Shown: in pieces, positions 33,501-42,948 of the stretch | How positions within the stretch are numbered: the first letter of the stretch is position 1 | How the letters are laid out: each line of letters opens with the position of its first letter | Source: Anthopleura xanthogrammica | Lineage: Eukaryota; Cnidaria; Anthozoa; Actiniaria; Actiniidae | Direction: 5' to 3' | Length of the DNA stretch: 64,000 nucleotides | Assembly: GCA_964019055.1 (NCBI GenBank) | Contig: OZ025210.1 | Span: 2,309,547 to 2,373,546, forward strand | The notes under the pieces: generated by a model | What the model was told of the DNA's origin: nothing | The model's input: only the letters and a program-made list of their open reading frames with translations | The model's database searches: none | Made by a program: the position numbers and the translations under genes

Positions 33501-34836
33501 CCAAAGGTCTTCTGGAGAAAGTTAAAGCATTTAAAGGTCTTCCAACGCTTCTCAGGAGTCACCCTGAACGCAAAGTCTTATATTTACAAATAGCCGTTCC
33601 ATGCAGGACAAACGAACCCAAATACAAGAAGCTGGGAGAAGAACTTAAGAATGAGGTTAAAGTCGCAAAAACATTTTTAAAAGGCAGCCAATTGGAAATT
33701 CGTTTCTTTTATGATAAGTTGTCCCCACAAGATCTCTCTATTCTGTACAAAAAAGCAGACTTTGCCTTAGTTACGCCCCTTATTGACGGCTTGAATTTGG
33801 TCGCTTTGGAGTACATCGCCTGCCAGACACTAGACGATCCAGGGGTGCTCATCCTGTCTAAGAAGGCTGGTGTTGAAAAACATCTTGATGATGCTTTAAA
33901 GGCTAGTTCATTTTCGTATTTTCAATTGGTAGGGTTTGGGCCATTTGAAACCTACCAATTGCTTACTATCAATAGACGTCACTTCCGGTAGTATCTTCGT
34001 TTTGACTGGTTTGGAGAACGTTGGAGGTTGTCTGTGTATCTTGTTTTCTAGTTTCATGTTGTACAAATAGTCAGATAGAATACTTTGAAGAGTTATTTTG
34101 ACTTCATTTGATTTAAGATTCACTAGTTGCCCCCAGTCAACCATTGGTTGCCCACCAGTCAAATCCAGAAAAGTCATGTGATTGATAGTAAGCAATAGGC
34201 GAATCTTTGTTTACAATATTTTGCTCATTAGCATAAGGTTTAAAGTCAAGAAAAATACAAACTGAACCCAAAACTTAAACGATCTCATTGATATAATTAA
34301 TCTACGAAATTGTTAGCTCTTTACATGCAATACTTTCCGAGATATCAGCTTCCAAAGTTACTGGGTGGCAAAAACGCTAATGAGCCTATACATTTACTGT
34401 AAAATTTGGAGGTTTTTAAGCCCGCTTCACGCAAAATCTATTTCATGTGTCAAGCTAAAATTTCAAAAATAAGCTAATTTTATCATGCTTTTTCGATATT
34501 CAGAACAGGTTTGGTGTAAATTTGGCTAAAAAGTGAAATCCATATGCTAATGAAGCAAAATGTAAACATTGACGTCACCAAAGATCGGTCTATAGAAGTG
34601 CATGCTTTCCTGCCTTTGCTGACACGTGACATCTTTGCTGTTCACAACAGGTTGATCCTCGAGTTGATGAGATAAAAGATGCTATGTACAAAGCCATCAC
34701 CATGCCACGACAGGAACGTAAAGAAATGATGGACAAATTACAAAAGCAAGTAAAAAAAGTGCTGAGTGCTGAGCAATGGGTCCGACTAAGTCTTCAACCG
34801 TTGAGAAAGCGCGTTGAAAACATGGCAAAACTTTGA
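27587..34836 (+). CDS. Trehalose-6-phosphate synthase B
   Basis: This OtsA-type GT20 enzyme makes trehalose-6-phosphate from UDP-glucose and glucose-6-phosphate in the cytosol. Exons are 27587-27729, 28948-29080 (or 29083), 29815-29913, 30551-30676, 31154-31274, 32533-32738, 33410-33901 and 34651-34836, giving about 501 residues. Family motifs kept are VIVVSNRLP, SGLVTALKGG, IHDYHLFLVPKLL, GFFLHIPFPS, GFHTAEYCLNFL, GVDRIDYTKG, TPLIDGLNLVALEY (usual LRDG reads LIDG) and DPGVLILSKKAG. No TPP phosphatase domain is present. Intron 7 starts with GC rather than GT (AAG|GCTAGT). The ATG at 27587 was chosen because the residue count to the first strand matches synthase A; another in-frame ATG lies at 27500. 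Introns hold SINE and MITE insertions. Motif retention suggests an active enzyme. Confidence 0.94.
28556..28660. repeat. (ATT/ATC)n microsatellite
   Basis: ATT units are interspersed with regularly placed CATT steps. It lies in intron 1 of synthase B. Confidence 0.9.
30306..30500 (-). repeat. SINE fragment
   Basis: On the minus strand it carries the SINE body seen elsewhere (CTCTCCTTTGATTCGAGGG, then TTTCTCCGGTTTTCCTC) and the AGCCCAGAG tail. It lies in intron 3 of synthase B. Confidence 0.55.
30706..30990 (+). repeat. About 285-bp repeat, inverted partner at 34861-35178
   Basis: It contains CTAACAAATCTCGATATTTT, ACTGCGCATGAGCAGACCG and GGCCAATCAAAATGACGGAG. The complement of the same sequence lies downstream of the synthase B stop, so the two copies bracket exons 5-8. 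Confidence 0.8.
31952..32150. mobile_element. hAT-type MITE with 8-bp duplication
   Basis: The ends CCGGGGGG.../...CCCCCCGG and the inner pair ACGGGGATGCTCCGCCCG / CGGGCGGAGCATCCCCGT are inverted. GTTTTCTC flanks both sides (31944-31951 and 32151-32158). An 8-bp duplication is typical of hAT elements. It is in intron 5 of synthase B. Confidence 0.8.
33248..33381. mobile_element. Foldback MITE, complete copy
   Basis: The arms CAGCTCAATTTGGA and TCCAAATTGAGCTG flank a short loop, with outer ends TAGACACCCTGCA / TGCAAGGGGTCTA. It ends 28 bases before exon 7 of synthase B, next to that exon's pyrimidine tract. Other copies lie at 48150-48287 and 48630-48768. Confidence 0.8.
33955..34197. mobile_element. 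Small TIR MITE in intron 7 of synthase B
   Basis: The ends CAATTGCTTACTATCAAT and ATTGATAGTAAGCAAT are inverted. It begins about 50 bases after the unusual GC donor of intron 7. Confidence 0.65.
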
Positions 34837-34860
34837 AACCTCTCAGTCTGGTTATTTTAG

Positions 34861-35178
34861 ATCATAATCTATTTTATCATTCAAATTATTTTTTCCGTCA
34901 TTTTGATTGGCCGAGAGAACTGCAAATAACTGCCTACAAATAACGGTTTGCTCATGCGCATTACGGTACAAAGCCAGTTTGGCTGCACATAACGGTCTGC
35001 TCATGCGCAGTAACATTGCATTTGACAATGGCTCGCTTCCCTGAAAAAATGGACTGACTTCTTTGTTATTGTTTGACTCGTGCGCACTGCCCCTCAAAGA
35101 TTAGAAAAAATAATTTGAATGATAAAACAATTATTGAACTCGGTTATCGTAAAATATCGAGATTTGTTAGTGTCTTGT
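34861..35178 (-). repeat. Inverted partner of the 30706-30990 repeat
   Basis: It is the complement of the copy at 30706-30990 (CTCGGTTATCGTAAAATATC, CGGTCTGCTCATGCGCAGTA) with a small insertion near 35045-35105. Confidence 0.8.
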
Positions 35179-35186
35179 AAGCAATT

Positions 35187-35640
35187 ATTTGGATTATTAT
35201 GGATTATTAGGATCATTTTTAATCATCATTATGGGTTATTAGGGTTAGTTTAATTATTATGGATTATTAGGGTATCAGTATTATTAGGATCATTTTTAAT
35301 CATCATTATGGGTTATTAGGGTATCAGTGTTATTAGGATCATTTTAAATCATCATTATGGGTTATAAGGGTTAGTTTAATTATTATGGATTATTAGGGTA
35401 TCAGTATTATTAGGATCATTTTTAATCATCATTATGGGTTATTAGGGTTAGTTTAATTATTATGGATTATTAGGGAATCAGTATTATTAGGATCATTTTT
35501 AATCATTATGGATTATTAGGCATTATTATGAATTATAAGGAATATTTTTTCATTATGGATTATTAGTGTCAGTTTCAATCATTATTATCGATTGTTAAGA
35601 TCAAATTAATCATTATTATGGATCGTTAGATTTTGCCATG
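35187..35640. repeat. Irregular AT-rich tandem repeat
   Basis: It is built from variants of ATTATGGATTATTAGG and ATTATTAGGATCATTTTTAA, with a higher-order spacing that alternates between about 48 and 80 bases. TTAGGG strings are incidental to the unit. Confidence 0.8.
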
Positions 35641-35920
35641 AAAACCAAATGGACCTTATAAACGTTTTAAACCACTTTTTAACACTGTGAACAATATCTT
35701 TCGCATTCAATGCACACCTTAAAAAAATTGAAATAATTAAATAAATTATAAGAATCAGGAAAATGAACCGATTTTTTATTGAGGATTTTTAGATACATTT
35801 TTCGTTTTATCTTACTATTATTTTTAATGAGGGAGGAAAACCTTCGAGCATTTTTAACATGAGCCTCGTTGCTCGGAAGATTGGGCGACCACTTCCCACG
35901 TTATCGACTTTAAGTAAATA

Positions 35921-36265
35921 CTCCAGTTTCACATTCGATGGAAACCGCTGTTTTTGAAGACCACAGACTCATTTGTACAGGCTTAGCCTCGTTTATAAGT
36001 CATCTATTCATAGACACCATTAAAAGTCCGTGGGATTGGTATTATTCAACTTGCACATTCTTTACATTACAGTTGGCTGTTGCTAATGATTTGCATAAGT
36101 CAACCGTAATGTAAAGAATGTGCAAGTTGAACAATACCAATGTTTTGAAATCCCACGGACTTTTAATGATGTCGTTGAATAGCTGACTTATAAGCGAGGC
36201 TAAGCCTGTACAAATGAGTCTGTGGTCTTCAAAAACAGCGGTTTCCATCGAATGTGAAACTGGTG
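35921..36265. mobile_element. TA-flanked snapback MITE
   Basis: This is a nearly full-length palindrome of 345 bp. The arms run from CCAGTTTCACATTCGATGG to CCATCGAATGTGAAACTGG, with inner arms AACTTGCACATTCTTTACAT / ATGTAAAGAATGTGCAAGTT. It is flanked by TA at 35919-35920 and 36266-36267, fitting Tc1/mariner-type mobilisation. Confidence 0.85.
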
Positions 36266-36329
36266 TATTATTATTATTATATTATTATTAAACCGGAGAA
36301 ACCGGTGAAAAACCCGCGATGTTGTTTCT

Positions 36330-37289
36330 TTACGGGGCCATCCATGCAAAATGTGCTCGCATTTTTCCGATTACCCCTTGACGAATACGAGAGAACCGAA
36401 AGGATAGAATGAATGGATTGACTAGAGATTGAAGTTGAAGAAACGTGAACGCGATAGATCCCGAAATATAACTGAAATTTGCATTCACTCTATGCCCCTT
36501 TATACTAATGATAATTCTGATGATTACGAATGGAGTGTACAACAGTGCCGACGCTAACACTATCAATCCTAAAGTACAAGTAAGTTTGCGTTCTTTGATT
36601 CTGTTCTGGACGCTGTGGTTTGTCTGCTGAAAGGCGGCTTGTTGGACATTGATAGCCATTCTCTGACGATGAGCTGTAAGGCTTACTTTTGTAAGACAGA
36701 AGACGATGATAACGGTCCCTAAACCTGGAACCAAGGTTGTCAGTAGATTTCTCATTGTGTCAGAGTTTTTAATCACTCTACCGAAAAATAAGATAATAAA
36801 CATCACAGCCCAAGTAGTTGCCGTCGCTACCTTGAGTTTTTTAGCTGTGAAGATGACGGTATAGTACATTGGATACTCTATGTAAAAGTATCGTTCTACA
36901 CTTATGATAACCAAAGTACACAACGACCATCCAAAACACAGTATCGATGAAATTAAATTAGCCAAGTGCACATTACAAAGTTGTGAGCACTGCACAATAA
37001 TGCATAAATGGTCAGTGACACAGAGTGGATGTACTATGAGTCCTACCAGCAAATCTGTCAGCGAGAGAACTGCTAGCAAGAAATTGGAAATCATAGAACG
37101 GAGGTTTTCGCTTTCAAAGATCGTCCAGATCACCAACAAGTTGATGTAAAATGTCGGCAGGGCTGTGATGCTGCTGATTGTGCTAACTGTGATCCATGTT
37201 GCAATGACCGAGGGGGGAAAACTGTGGACATCGTGTGGGTCAAAATCGTAATATGAACAAATTTCGTTCCAAGAGACGTTTCTTGACAT
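36330..37289 (-). CDS. Rhodopsin-family (class A) GPCR, intronless
   Basis: This is a 319-residue seven-transmembrane receptor at the plasma membrane; the ligand is unknown. Landmarks are the N-glycosylation sequon NVSW near the start, TM1 with N50 (FYINLLVIW), TM2 SLTDLLVGLIV with D79, a Cys-rich first outer loop (CIIVQCSQLC), the E/DRY variant VERY (131-134), TM4 W160, TM6 LLYTPFVII, and TM7 LVNPFILSF in place of NPxxY, followed by a basic tail. A single long exon is usual for the large cnidarian class A GPCR expansions. No close named family was recognised. It ends on the minus strand just beyond the MITE at 35921-36265. A truncated relative was considered nearby and rejected. Confidence 0.85.
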   Translation of the reverse strand: MSRNVSWNEICSYYDFDPHDVHSFPPSVIATWITVSTISSITALPTFYINLLVIWTIFESENLRSMISNFLLAVLSLTDLLVGLIVHPLCVTDHLCIIVQCSQLCNVHLANLISSILCFGWSLCTLVIISVERYFYIEYPMYYTVIFTAKKLKVATATTWAVMFIILFFGRVIKNSDTMRNLLTTLVPGLGTVIIVFCLTKVSLTAHRQRMAINVQQAAFQQTNHSVQNRIKERKLTCTLGLIVLASALLYTPFVIIRIIISIKGHRVNANFSYISGSIAFTFLQLQSLVNPFILSFRFSRIRQGVIGKMRAHFAWMAP

Positions 37290-38422
37290 GACTGACTCAT
37301 TGGAAAATCCTTGAAAAATCGATGAGAAGCCAGTTTATGAAGAGAAAGAAACAAAAGAAAAATGAAAGACAAACAAAAAAAACTCCAGGAAATTACTTCA
37401 AATGACAACCTAAACGAGTTTCCACAACTGTTATAATAAAAATTTTAAAAAAGAGAGTTGGATAGGCGTGAAAAGAAAGTATAAATATAGCAAAATTAAT
37501 ATCCCTTTTTGTAGAGTTCAGTAACGTTTGAATCTGAACAAAAGCCCAATCAGGTTCGAATCGGAACACGAATTTATGCCAATTGTCCCTTTCACAGTTC
37601 CCTCCGCCATCTTGAAAGGTAGCTGTGCTTTTGCATCGAAGCGAGATAAACGGTGAGCTTGCAATGATAGAGACATTCTTGAAAATTGAAACTTAAACTG
37701 AAGTTTCAAAAACAACTTCTTGGGATAAAAGCAATTGGTAAAGATTCTAAGTGCAATAGCAACATAGCAGGATTCTTCCGTACGATGCTTGCATTTGGCG
37801 ACATAACACATTGAAAATGATATTTATTTTCCACGGCTCGTCCAGATGCATTTTTAGCAGAAAAGATATCAGGAAGATTTGTAGTAAACTGAAGTCTCGT
37901 TAGGTTATTTAAAGAATCGTTTTTTGTTTTAAACTCTTTCCAGAAACGTGTCTTTCCGGAAAGGCGTAATGGCAATTCAGAACCATTTCCTGATATGCTA
38001 ATTATTTAGGAAATCATTCAGTCTTTGTAACAGTGCTATATCGTGAGAAGAAGCGTAGCAAACAAATTGGACATTTTGTATAGTGTTTGTCAATAACAAT
38101 CGAGATGAAATACGTGCTGTTCCCTTGATTTCTGAACCTTTTCATTTGGTTTTAATATCCGCGGTATTTTGTACTCGATGTTCAAATTTACGCAACACTC
38201 GCAACAGCTTGAGACTGAACTAAGCCACGTTTATCGCACGATATTTACGTCCAATGCGGTACACCCTAAAAAGTGTTTTAACTCGATCATAAATAATGAT
38301 GACCAGGAAGGGCTGGTAGAAGAAGGATGCATTTGAAGTCATATATAATACTAAGAAGAACTGAAACATGCACCTTTCATTGTTTCCATCTGCAGATGAT
38401 GACTTGGTCGATAACCATGACG
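37290..38422. other. Gene-free stretch
   Basis: No supportable CDS is visible. A segment near 37600-37640 (CTCCGCCATCTTGAAAGGTA) recurs inverted near 62455-62475, so part of it is a dispersed repeat. The ZNHIT1 3' UTR should occupy the right end. Confidence 0.5.
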
Positions 38423-38659
38423 TCATACCGTCCACTTTAAACACCTGGGGGAAATCACAAAATACCGGCATGATTAAAATGTACAAACAGCAAAAGCTTG
38501 CGTACGAAAAATAAATGCTGGTCAACTGAAAATCTTGTAACACTCTCAAGTCGAATGAGTTCCTAGCCATCATTTTTGTTGATACCTTGAAACACCCTTA
38601 AAGACGAGCTAACTCAGAGAGCAAGAAACTCTGAGATTGAACTATATTTGGTTTTGTGT

Positions 38660-38690
<31 letters not shown>

Positions 38691-41246
38691 GTAGAACCCT
38701 GCAAAGCAACCCTCGAATCAAGGGAGAGACCTAACAAACTCTACTCACATGTAATTTCGAGTCCAGGAATTAACCCGAGGCCCTAAAGGTGAGAGGTGTA
38801 TTCACTACCACTACACTACTCTTGATCCCCAGTTTTGATTTGGAAGGGCTCTATCTACACCAGGGACAACAGAGGCCCCCCCCCCCCCCCCCCCACATTT
38901 TCAGCCAAAAATCATTTTCTGTTACGAGTTGCCTAAAGCTTTGACATGAGTTTAATGCAATAAATATGTTGCAGTTACCCCTCAAAACACTGCAAATCGA
39001 ATTTCCGACAGCCTCAATCTCAAAATCTTCAGGGGTGTGCAGCATTCCATATGACCCCCCAGATTAGCCCCCACCCCACTCAAAACTATGCTCTGCACTC
39101 CCTGTATAGAGGAATTCATTACAAGGGATATATTGCTAGCATACAATACCTGGTATCTTGGTGAGTACCAAGACATTTGACACTGCAGTAACGAGCTCCG
39201 CATGATATACACGTATAATTAGATGGAAATGTACACATTATTAAGGAATAAACACGATTACGAGGGATCTGAGACCCAGTTCAAGTATTGATCTTCTCAT
39301 GAGCCAAACCTAATGAAATCAAACAAGACCAGTTATTTATCCATTTTATTCAATGTGTTCGGATTATGTGAAGTTTGATGTTTGTACTGGGCCTAAGACA
39401 ATCTCTTCATATGGAAGGCTAGATTTAGGAGGAGGAGGGGGCTAACAAGATCACGTTAAAAGGTGATCCAGTCATTGAAATGAAATGGGAATTTAAATTT
39501 TGTTCATTGGCAATTGGGAAGCACGGGTGGCATAACGGTGAGAGCGCTTCCCTCTCACCAAGGTGACCCGAGTTCGAGCCCCACTGGGCTCGGTGTCGTA
39601 TGTGAGTAGAGTTGTTTGTTGGTTCTCTCCTGTGCTTCGAGGGTTTTTCCGGTTTCTCCGGTTTTTCCTCCCTCCTCAAAAATCAACTTCTAAATTCCAA
39701 TTGGAATGCAGTGGAGGAATAGCCACTCTGTGGATTCCACTGTTAATCGTATTTATTAATTTATTATTATTCATTATCTTCCAGGGAATTCTGGAGTGGG
39801 ACAGATCACAAATTTAGACTGAAAAACAAAAGGATATCCACAGACTGCACAGAAATGTCTCTCAGGAAACCTTGATGCAGGGACATTAGCAGAAGCATAA
39901 CTTGGTTCATCTTCTTCCAGTTCTTGTTGCTTGAAATCAAAAAGGTGATACACATTATCAAGCTCCATCTACTGGTAGGGAAGGTAGGTACAGAATTGTT
40001 GTTCTTTACTGATCTCCCAAACATTTGTGTCAATCAGGGTGTGGGACCGTATTCATTGGGATAGAAGTGATGAGCACAACATGTGAAGTGTGAATATTGA
40101 ATAGGGAATATATATTCTACTTACTGCTTCTTCAAGAAGTACACCAAATGTTCTTTTGAATCTCTGCAAATGGGGAGAAAAGGTTGCTAACAAACTAGAA
40201 CCAAAGTGGTGAAAATTATATAAATCAAATTTCAGACAAACGAAGGAAAGGTACCTGCTTAAAATGTTCTCCTGTTTTTGATTTTTTTTTCTTTTTCTTT
40301 TCTGTGATAATAATGTTTTATTTTGAAGCGGTGAGGTGGGGTGGTAGGTCCCAGATAAACAGTAGTCTATGGGGATGAGGTGGTGAAGTGGGGTTGTAGG
40401 TCGGGGTGGTAGGTCACAGCTGGACAGTGGTCAGGGTGGTAGATCCTAGCCCCGGGGGTAAAGTATCGGGTATGCTCGTCGTATCTCTTAGGGGTAAAAA
40501 TCAGCGATTTGGTATCTTTTAGGGTCTTAAATTTGAGGTTTAGCAAATCAGCACTTTCTGGTATCTTTTAGGGTGTAGGAACTAGCCCATCGCATAATAA
40601 TGTAATACGTATGCCTTCGTAAACTCAGAATATTACTCAATGTAATTTAAAGTATTTTTTAATAGTATTATTTTTGTGGTATCTCTTAGGGGTTAAAATT
40701 TGCCAAGCCATGCCCTTTTGAAAAAACTTCCGGTATCTTTTAGGGGTATTTTTGGAAATTTCCGACGAGCATACCCGATACTTTACCCCCGGAGTCCCCC
40801 CCCCGGGATCCTAGCTGGCCAGTGGTCGGGGTGGTAGGTCACAGCTCATTTAGCTTACCATCCATCGTATCATTGAAAGCAGGTATTCTTATCTTTGTCT
40901 GTAATACGTTAAGGTGTCCATGAGGATCGTCATGTGTGTTGTCTTTTTCAAGGGCTTCAAGTTGACGCTGCTGTCTTCGTTTTCTTGTTGCTTTATCTAG
41001 TATTCTTTTTGAAGCCGAATCTTTAATTCGACCTGGAAAAACATACAAAACATACGCACATGGATTTTTGTACCAAATTATAACGAAGAAATATTCTATT
41101 TTGAGGGCAGAAAACTAGCTTATTTTCAAAAGTAAATATCGTAATGGATTTATAGTTGCTTCATTTGGCGAATTTCGTTCGCAAACTTAGTTTAAAGTGA
41201 TGATAAAACTACACAAACCTGATTCTCTCTTTTCAACAACTTCCAT
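38423..41246 (-). CDS. ZNHIT1: Zinc finger HIT domain protein 1 (SRCAP/SWR1 subunit)
   Basis: ZNHIT1 (p18Hamlet, yeast Vps71) is a nuclear subunit of the SRCAP complex that exchanges H2A.Z into nucleosomes. Exons from the 5' end are 41246-41219, 41032-40859, 40301-40255, 40163-40125, 39929-39838, 39230-39150 and 38444-38423, giving 160 residues (human about 154). Matches include RQLEALEKDNTHDDPHGHL, KTGEHFKQ joined to RFKRTFGVLLEE, HFCAVCG joined to FPSNYTCISCGARYC, SVKCLGTHQDT, and the C-terminal RCLKWTV then TGA, identical to the vertebrate end. The zinc-binding Cys/His set is complete. The fifth intron, which cuts the first CxxC knuckle from the rest, has U12-type signals. The gene is divergent from HYOU1, with about 700 bp between them. 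The 22-base last exon was found only by its protein match. Confidence 0.95.
38688..38835 (-). repeat. tRNA-derived SINE
   Basis: On the minus strand it reads AGTGTAGTGGTAGTGAATAC (A-box-like), then CGGGTTAATTCC, then the shared body ACATGTGAGTAGAGTTTGTT. It sits next to GT and G-runs in the last ZNHIT1 intron. Confidence 0.65.
39231..39837 (-). other. U12-type (AT-AC) intron of ZNHIT1
   Basis: The donor is ATATCCTTTT, matching the minor-spliceosome 5' consensus. The branch site TTCCTTAAT (39248-39240) fits TTCCTTRAY, with its branch A 10 bases from the AC acceptor. Splicing here restores CAVCG-FPSNYTCISCG in phase; no GT-AG alternative does. A tRNA-derived SINE lies inside the intron at 39517-39777. 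Confidence 0.9.
39517..39777 (+). repeat. tRNA-derived SINE
   Basis: The A-box-like GGTGGCATAACGGTGAGAGC and B-box GAGTTCGAGCC are followed by the shared SINE body (GTTGGTTCTCTCCTGTGCTT, then GGTTTCTCCGGTTTTTCCTC) and an ATT-rich 3' end. It is inserted inside the U12 intron of ZNHIT1, antisense to the gene. Confidence 0.8.
40450..40806. mobile_element. hAT-type MITE with 8-bp duplication
   Basis: The inverted ends CCCCGGGGGTAAAGTATCGG and CCGATACTTTACCCCCGG (followed at the right edge by extra C/G) are flanked by GATCCTAG at 40442-40449 and 40807-40814. Internal TATCTTTTAGGG motifs repeat. It interrupts a GGTGGTAGGTC-type tandem repeat in ZNHIT1 intron 2. Confidence 0.85.
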
Positions 41247-42031
41247 CTTGGATTTTTCCTGCAGTCTTTAGAGCCAGCGGTCTAGAACACAGGAACCCCA
41301 CGAGAACAATAACTTGGCTTCCCAAAGAAAATAATTAAGGGGATTTTACACAAGATGATATTTAAGTAGTTTGTATTGGGAATACATTGGATACATTGGA
41401 TATATTGGATATGTAGGGTTTCTAATTTTTATCGCACTAGCAACTATTAAGTAGCTACATGAAGCTGCCCTGAAGCTGCATGTCAGTGGCCAATAACACA
41501 GGGACCCCACGAGAAAATAATTGCTGTCCAAAAAATTTAGCAAATGAAAGAAAATACAAAATTGAATGGGAAATGATACAAAATAAGGTAAAAAATTTAA
41601 AAAAATAAGTGGAATATAAACACAAGAGTGGCCAAAGACAAAAAGAGATATAAAGAGCGATTTTTTTATTTCTTTTCTCATATTTTCTTTTATCAATCTT
41701 ATCCATTATTTTTTTTATGGAAATCATAGACTTATGAAAGAGTTGTAAAAAATGACATCAACATTGATATATAGGTACGTATATAAATGAGCTCGAGAGT
41801 ATATATAGTATGTGCCTGGACCCAGTCTTTCTGGTCCACGTGTTAGTTACTGATGATGACTGATGATTACTGCGCATGAGTGAAAGGGATTCCAGCCAAT
41901 CAGCGTCAGCCGCGTGCAGACGGTGCCGGTAAATGGACGAAAATTCTTCATTATTCTTTAGACAATTTTAGCAACTGTGGACAGATTTTTGACACTAAAA
42001 AATATCTTCTCTTCAAATAGAGCATCTCCGT
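41247..42031. promoter_or_regulatory. Divergent ZNHIT1/HYOU1 promoter region
   Basis: It lies between the ZNHIT1 start (minus) and a probable HYOU1 noncoding exon ending at 42031 with a GTAAGT donor. The second HYOU1 exon begins after the acceptor at 42929. CACGTG occurs at 41836-41841. A duplicated segment ACAGG-ACCCCACGAGAA occurs near 41290 and 41498. Transcription starts were not mapped. Confidence 0.55.
41896..41914 (+). promoter_or_regulatory. ER stress response element-like site (ERSE)
   Basis: CCAAT, nine bases (CAGCGTCAG), then CCGCG: the ERSE consensus is CCAAT-N9-CCACG, so spacing is exact with one mismatch. It lies about 50-130 bp upstream of the inferred HYOU1 first exon. NF-Y plus ATF6/XBP1 binding would fit an ER chaperone gene. 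Confidence 0.6.
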
Positions 42032-42948
42032 GTAAGTATCTTTTAAAATAACATCTATTTTCTTGTGGAAATGTTGGTTTTAAGGCTTTGTTTTCTCGAG
42101 ATTCGATTTCTATGACGATCGAAAATGTTGGTCAAAAGTTGAACGAAAGAATAGGAACTCGAGAATGAATATTGAAATTTAATTTTTCAATGGTGTTTAA
42201 TCGACCTGGTAACCGTTAACACAATTTTGTATCAACACTTAAGTGTTTGGTTTTCTTTCCTTCTGAGCTTTTTCCCCTTTTTTTCAATAACTAAGTCAGT
42301 ATTAATTATAAGCTTACTAGTTAGCACTAGATAATCTAAGCATATTACTGCAACATTCAAACAACTTCTATACAAAAAGAATTTTTTATAGCACAAATAG
42401 ATTGCCTATTAAACTTAGAATATTTTATCCATTAGATTTCTTATCTAGTAATAAATTCCTATCTAATTTATTGTAGAATTTCGTTATTTCGAAACATCAG
42501 ATACGAGGTTTACAGGTTAATTGGGGCTGGTAGCCAAATGAATAGATCTATGAATATACTATACTATGTACTGCAAGCATAGCATATAGAGAGATCTATT
42601 TATCTTTGTATTTTACCAATTTAACATCTGCCGCATCATAAACATGACTTACATAATGAATAGGTGAATTATGATCTCAGTGAATATAATATTTTATATA
42701 GTAATTTATTGAATGAGACTCACAATTTTCATGATTTATCATTGGAAAGCAGTAAGTTTTTTCCTGATACCTTCTGACTCATTGCAAGTCCCTGAAAAAT
42801 CAGGATATTTTGTAAAGGGTTGTACCCTTTACATCAAAAGATTTCTTGTAGTATTACCATTATTTAGTTACCTCATTCTCTTGGGAGTTGTTATTATTCC
42901 ACTGATTGACACTATCTGATTCTCTTTAGATATTAGATGATTAGCACC

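Noticed and set aside
35187..35640. Interstitial telomere signal (TTAGGG)
   Set aside because: TTAGGG occurs only as part of the longer ATTATGG/ATTATTAGG unit and never in consecutive copies.
38220..38573. 117-residue minus ORF with hydrophobic segments resembling a GPCR end
   Set aside because: It overlaps, in another frame, the last ZNHIT1 coding exon (38444-38423, RCLKWTV then stop), lacks class A motifs and is probably ZNHIT1 3' UTR/intron sequence.
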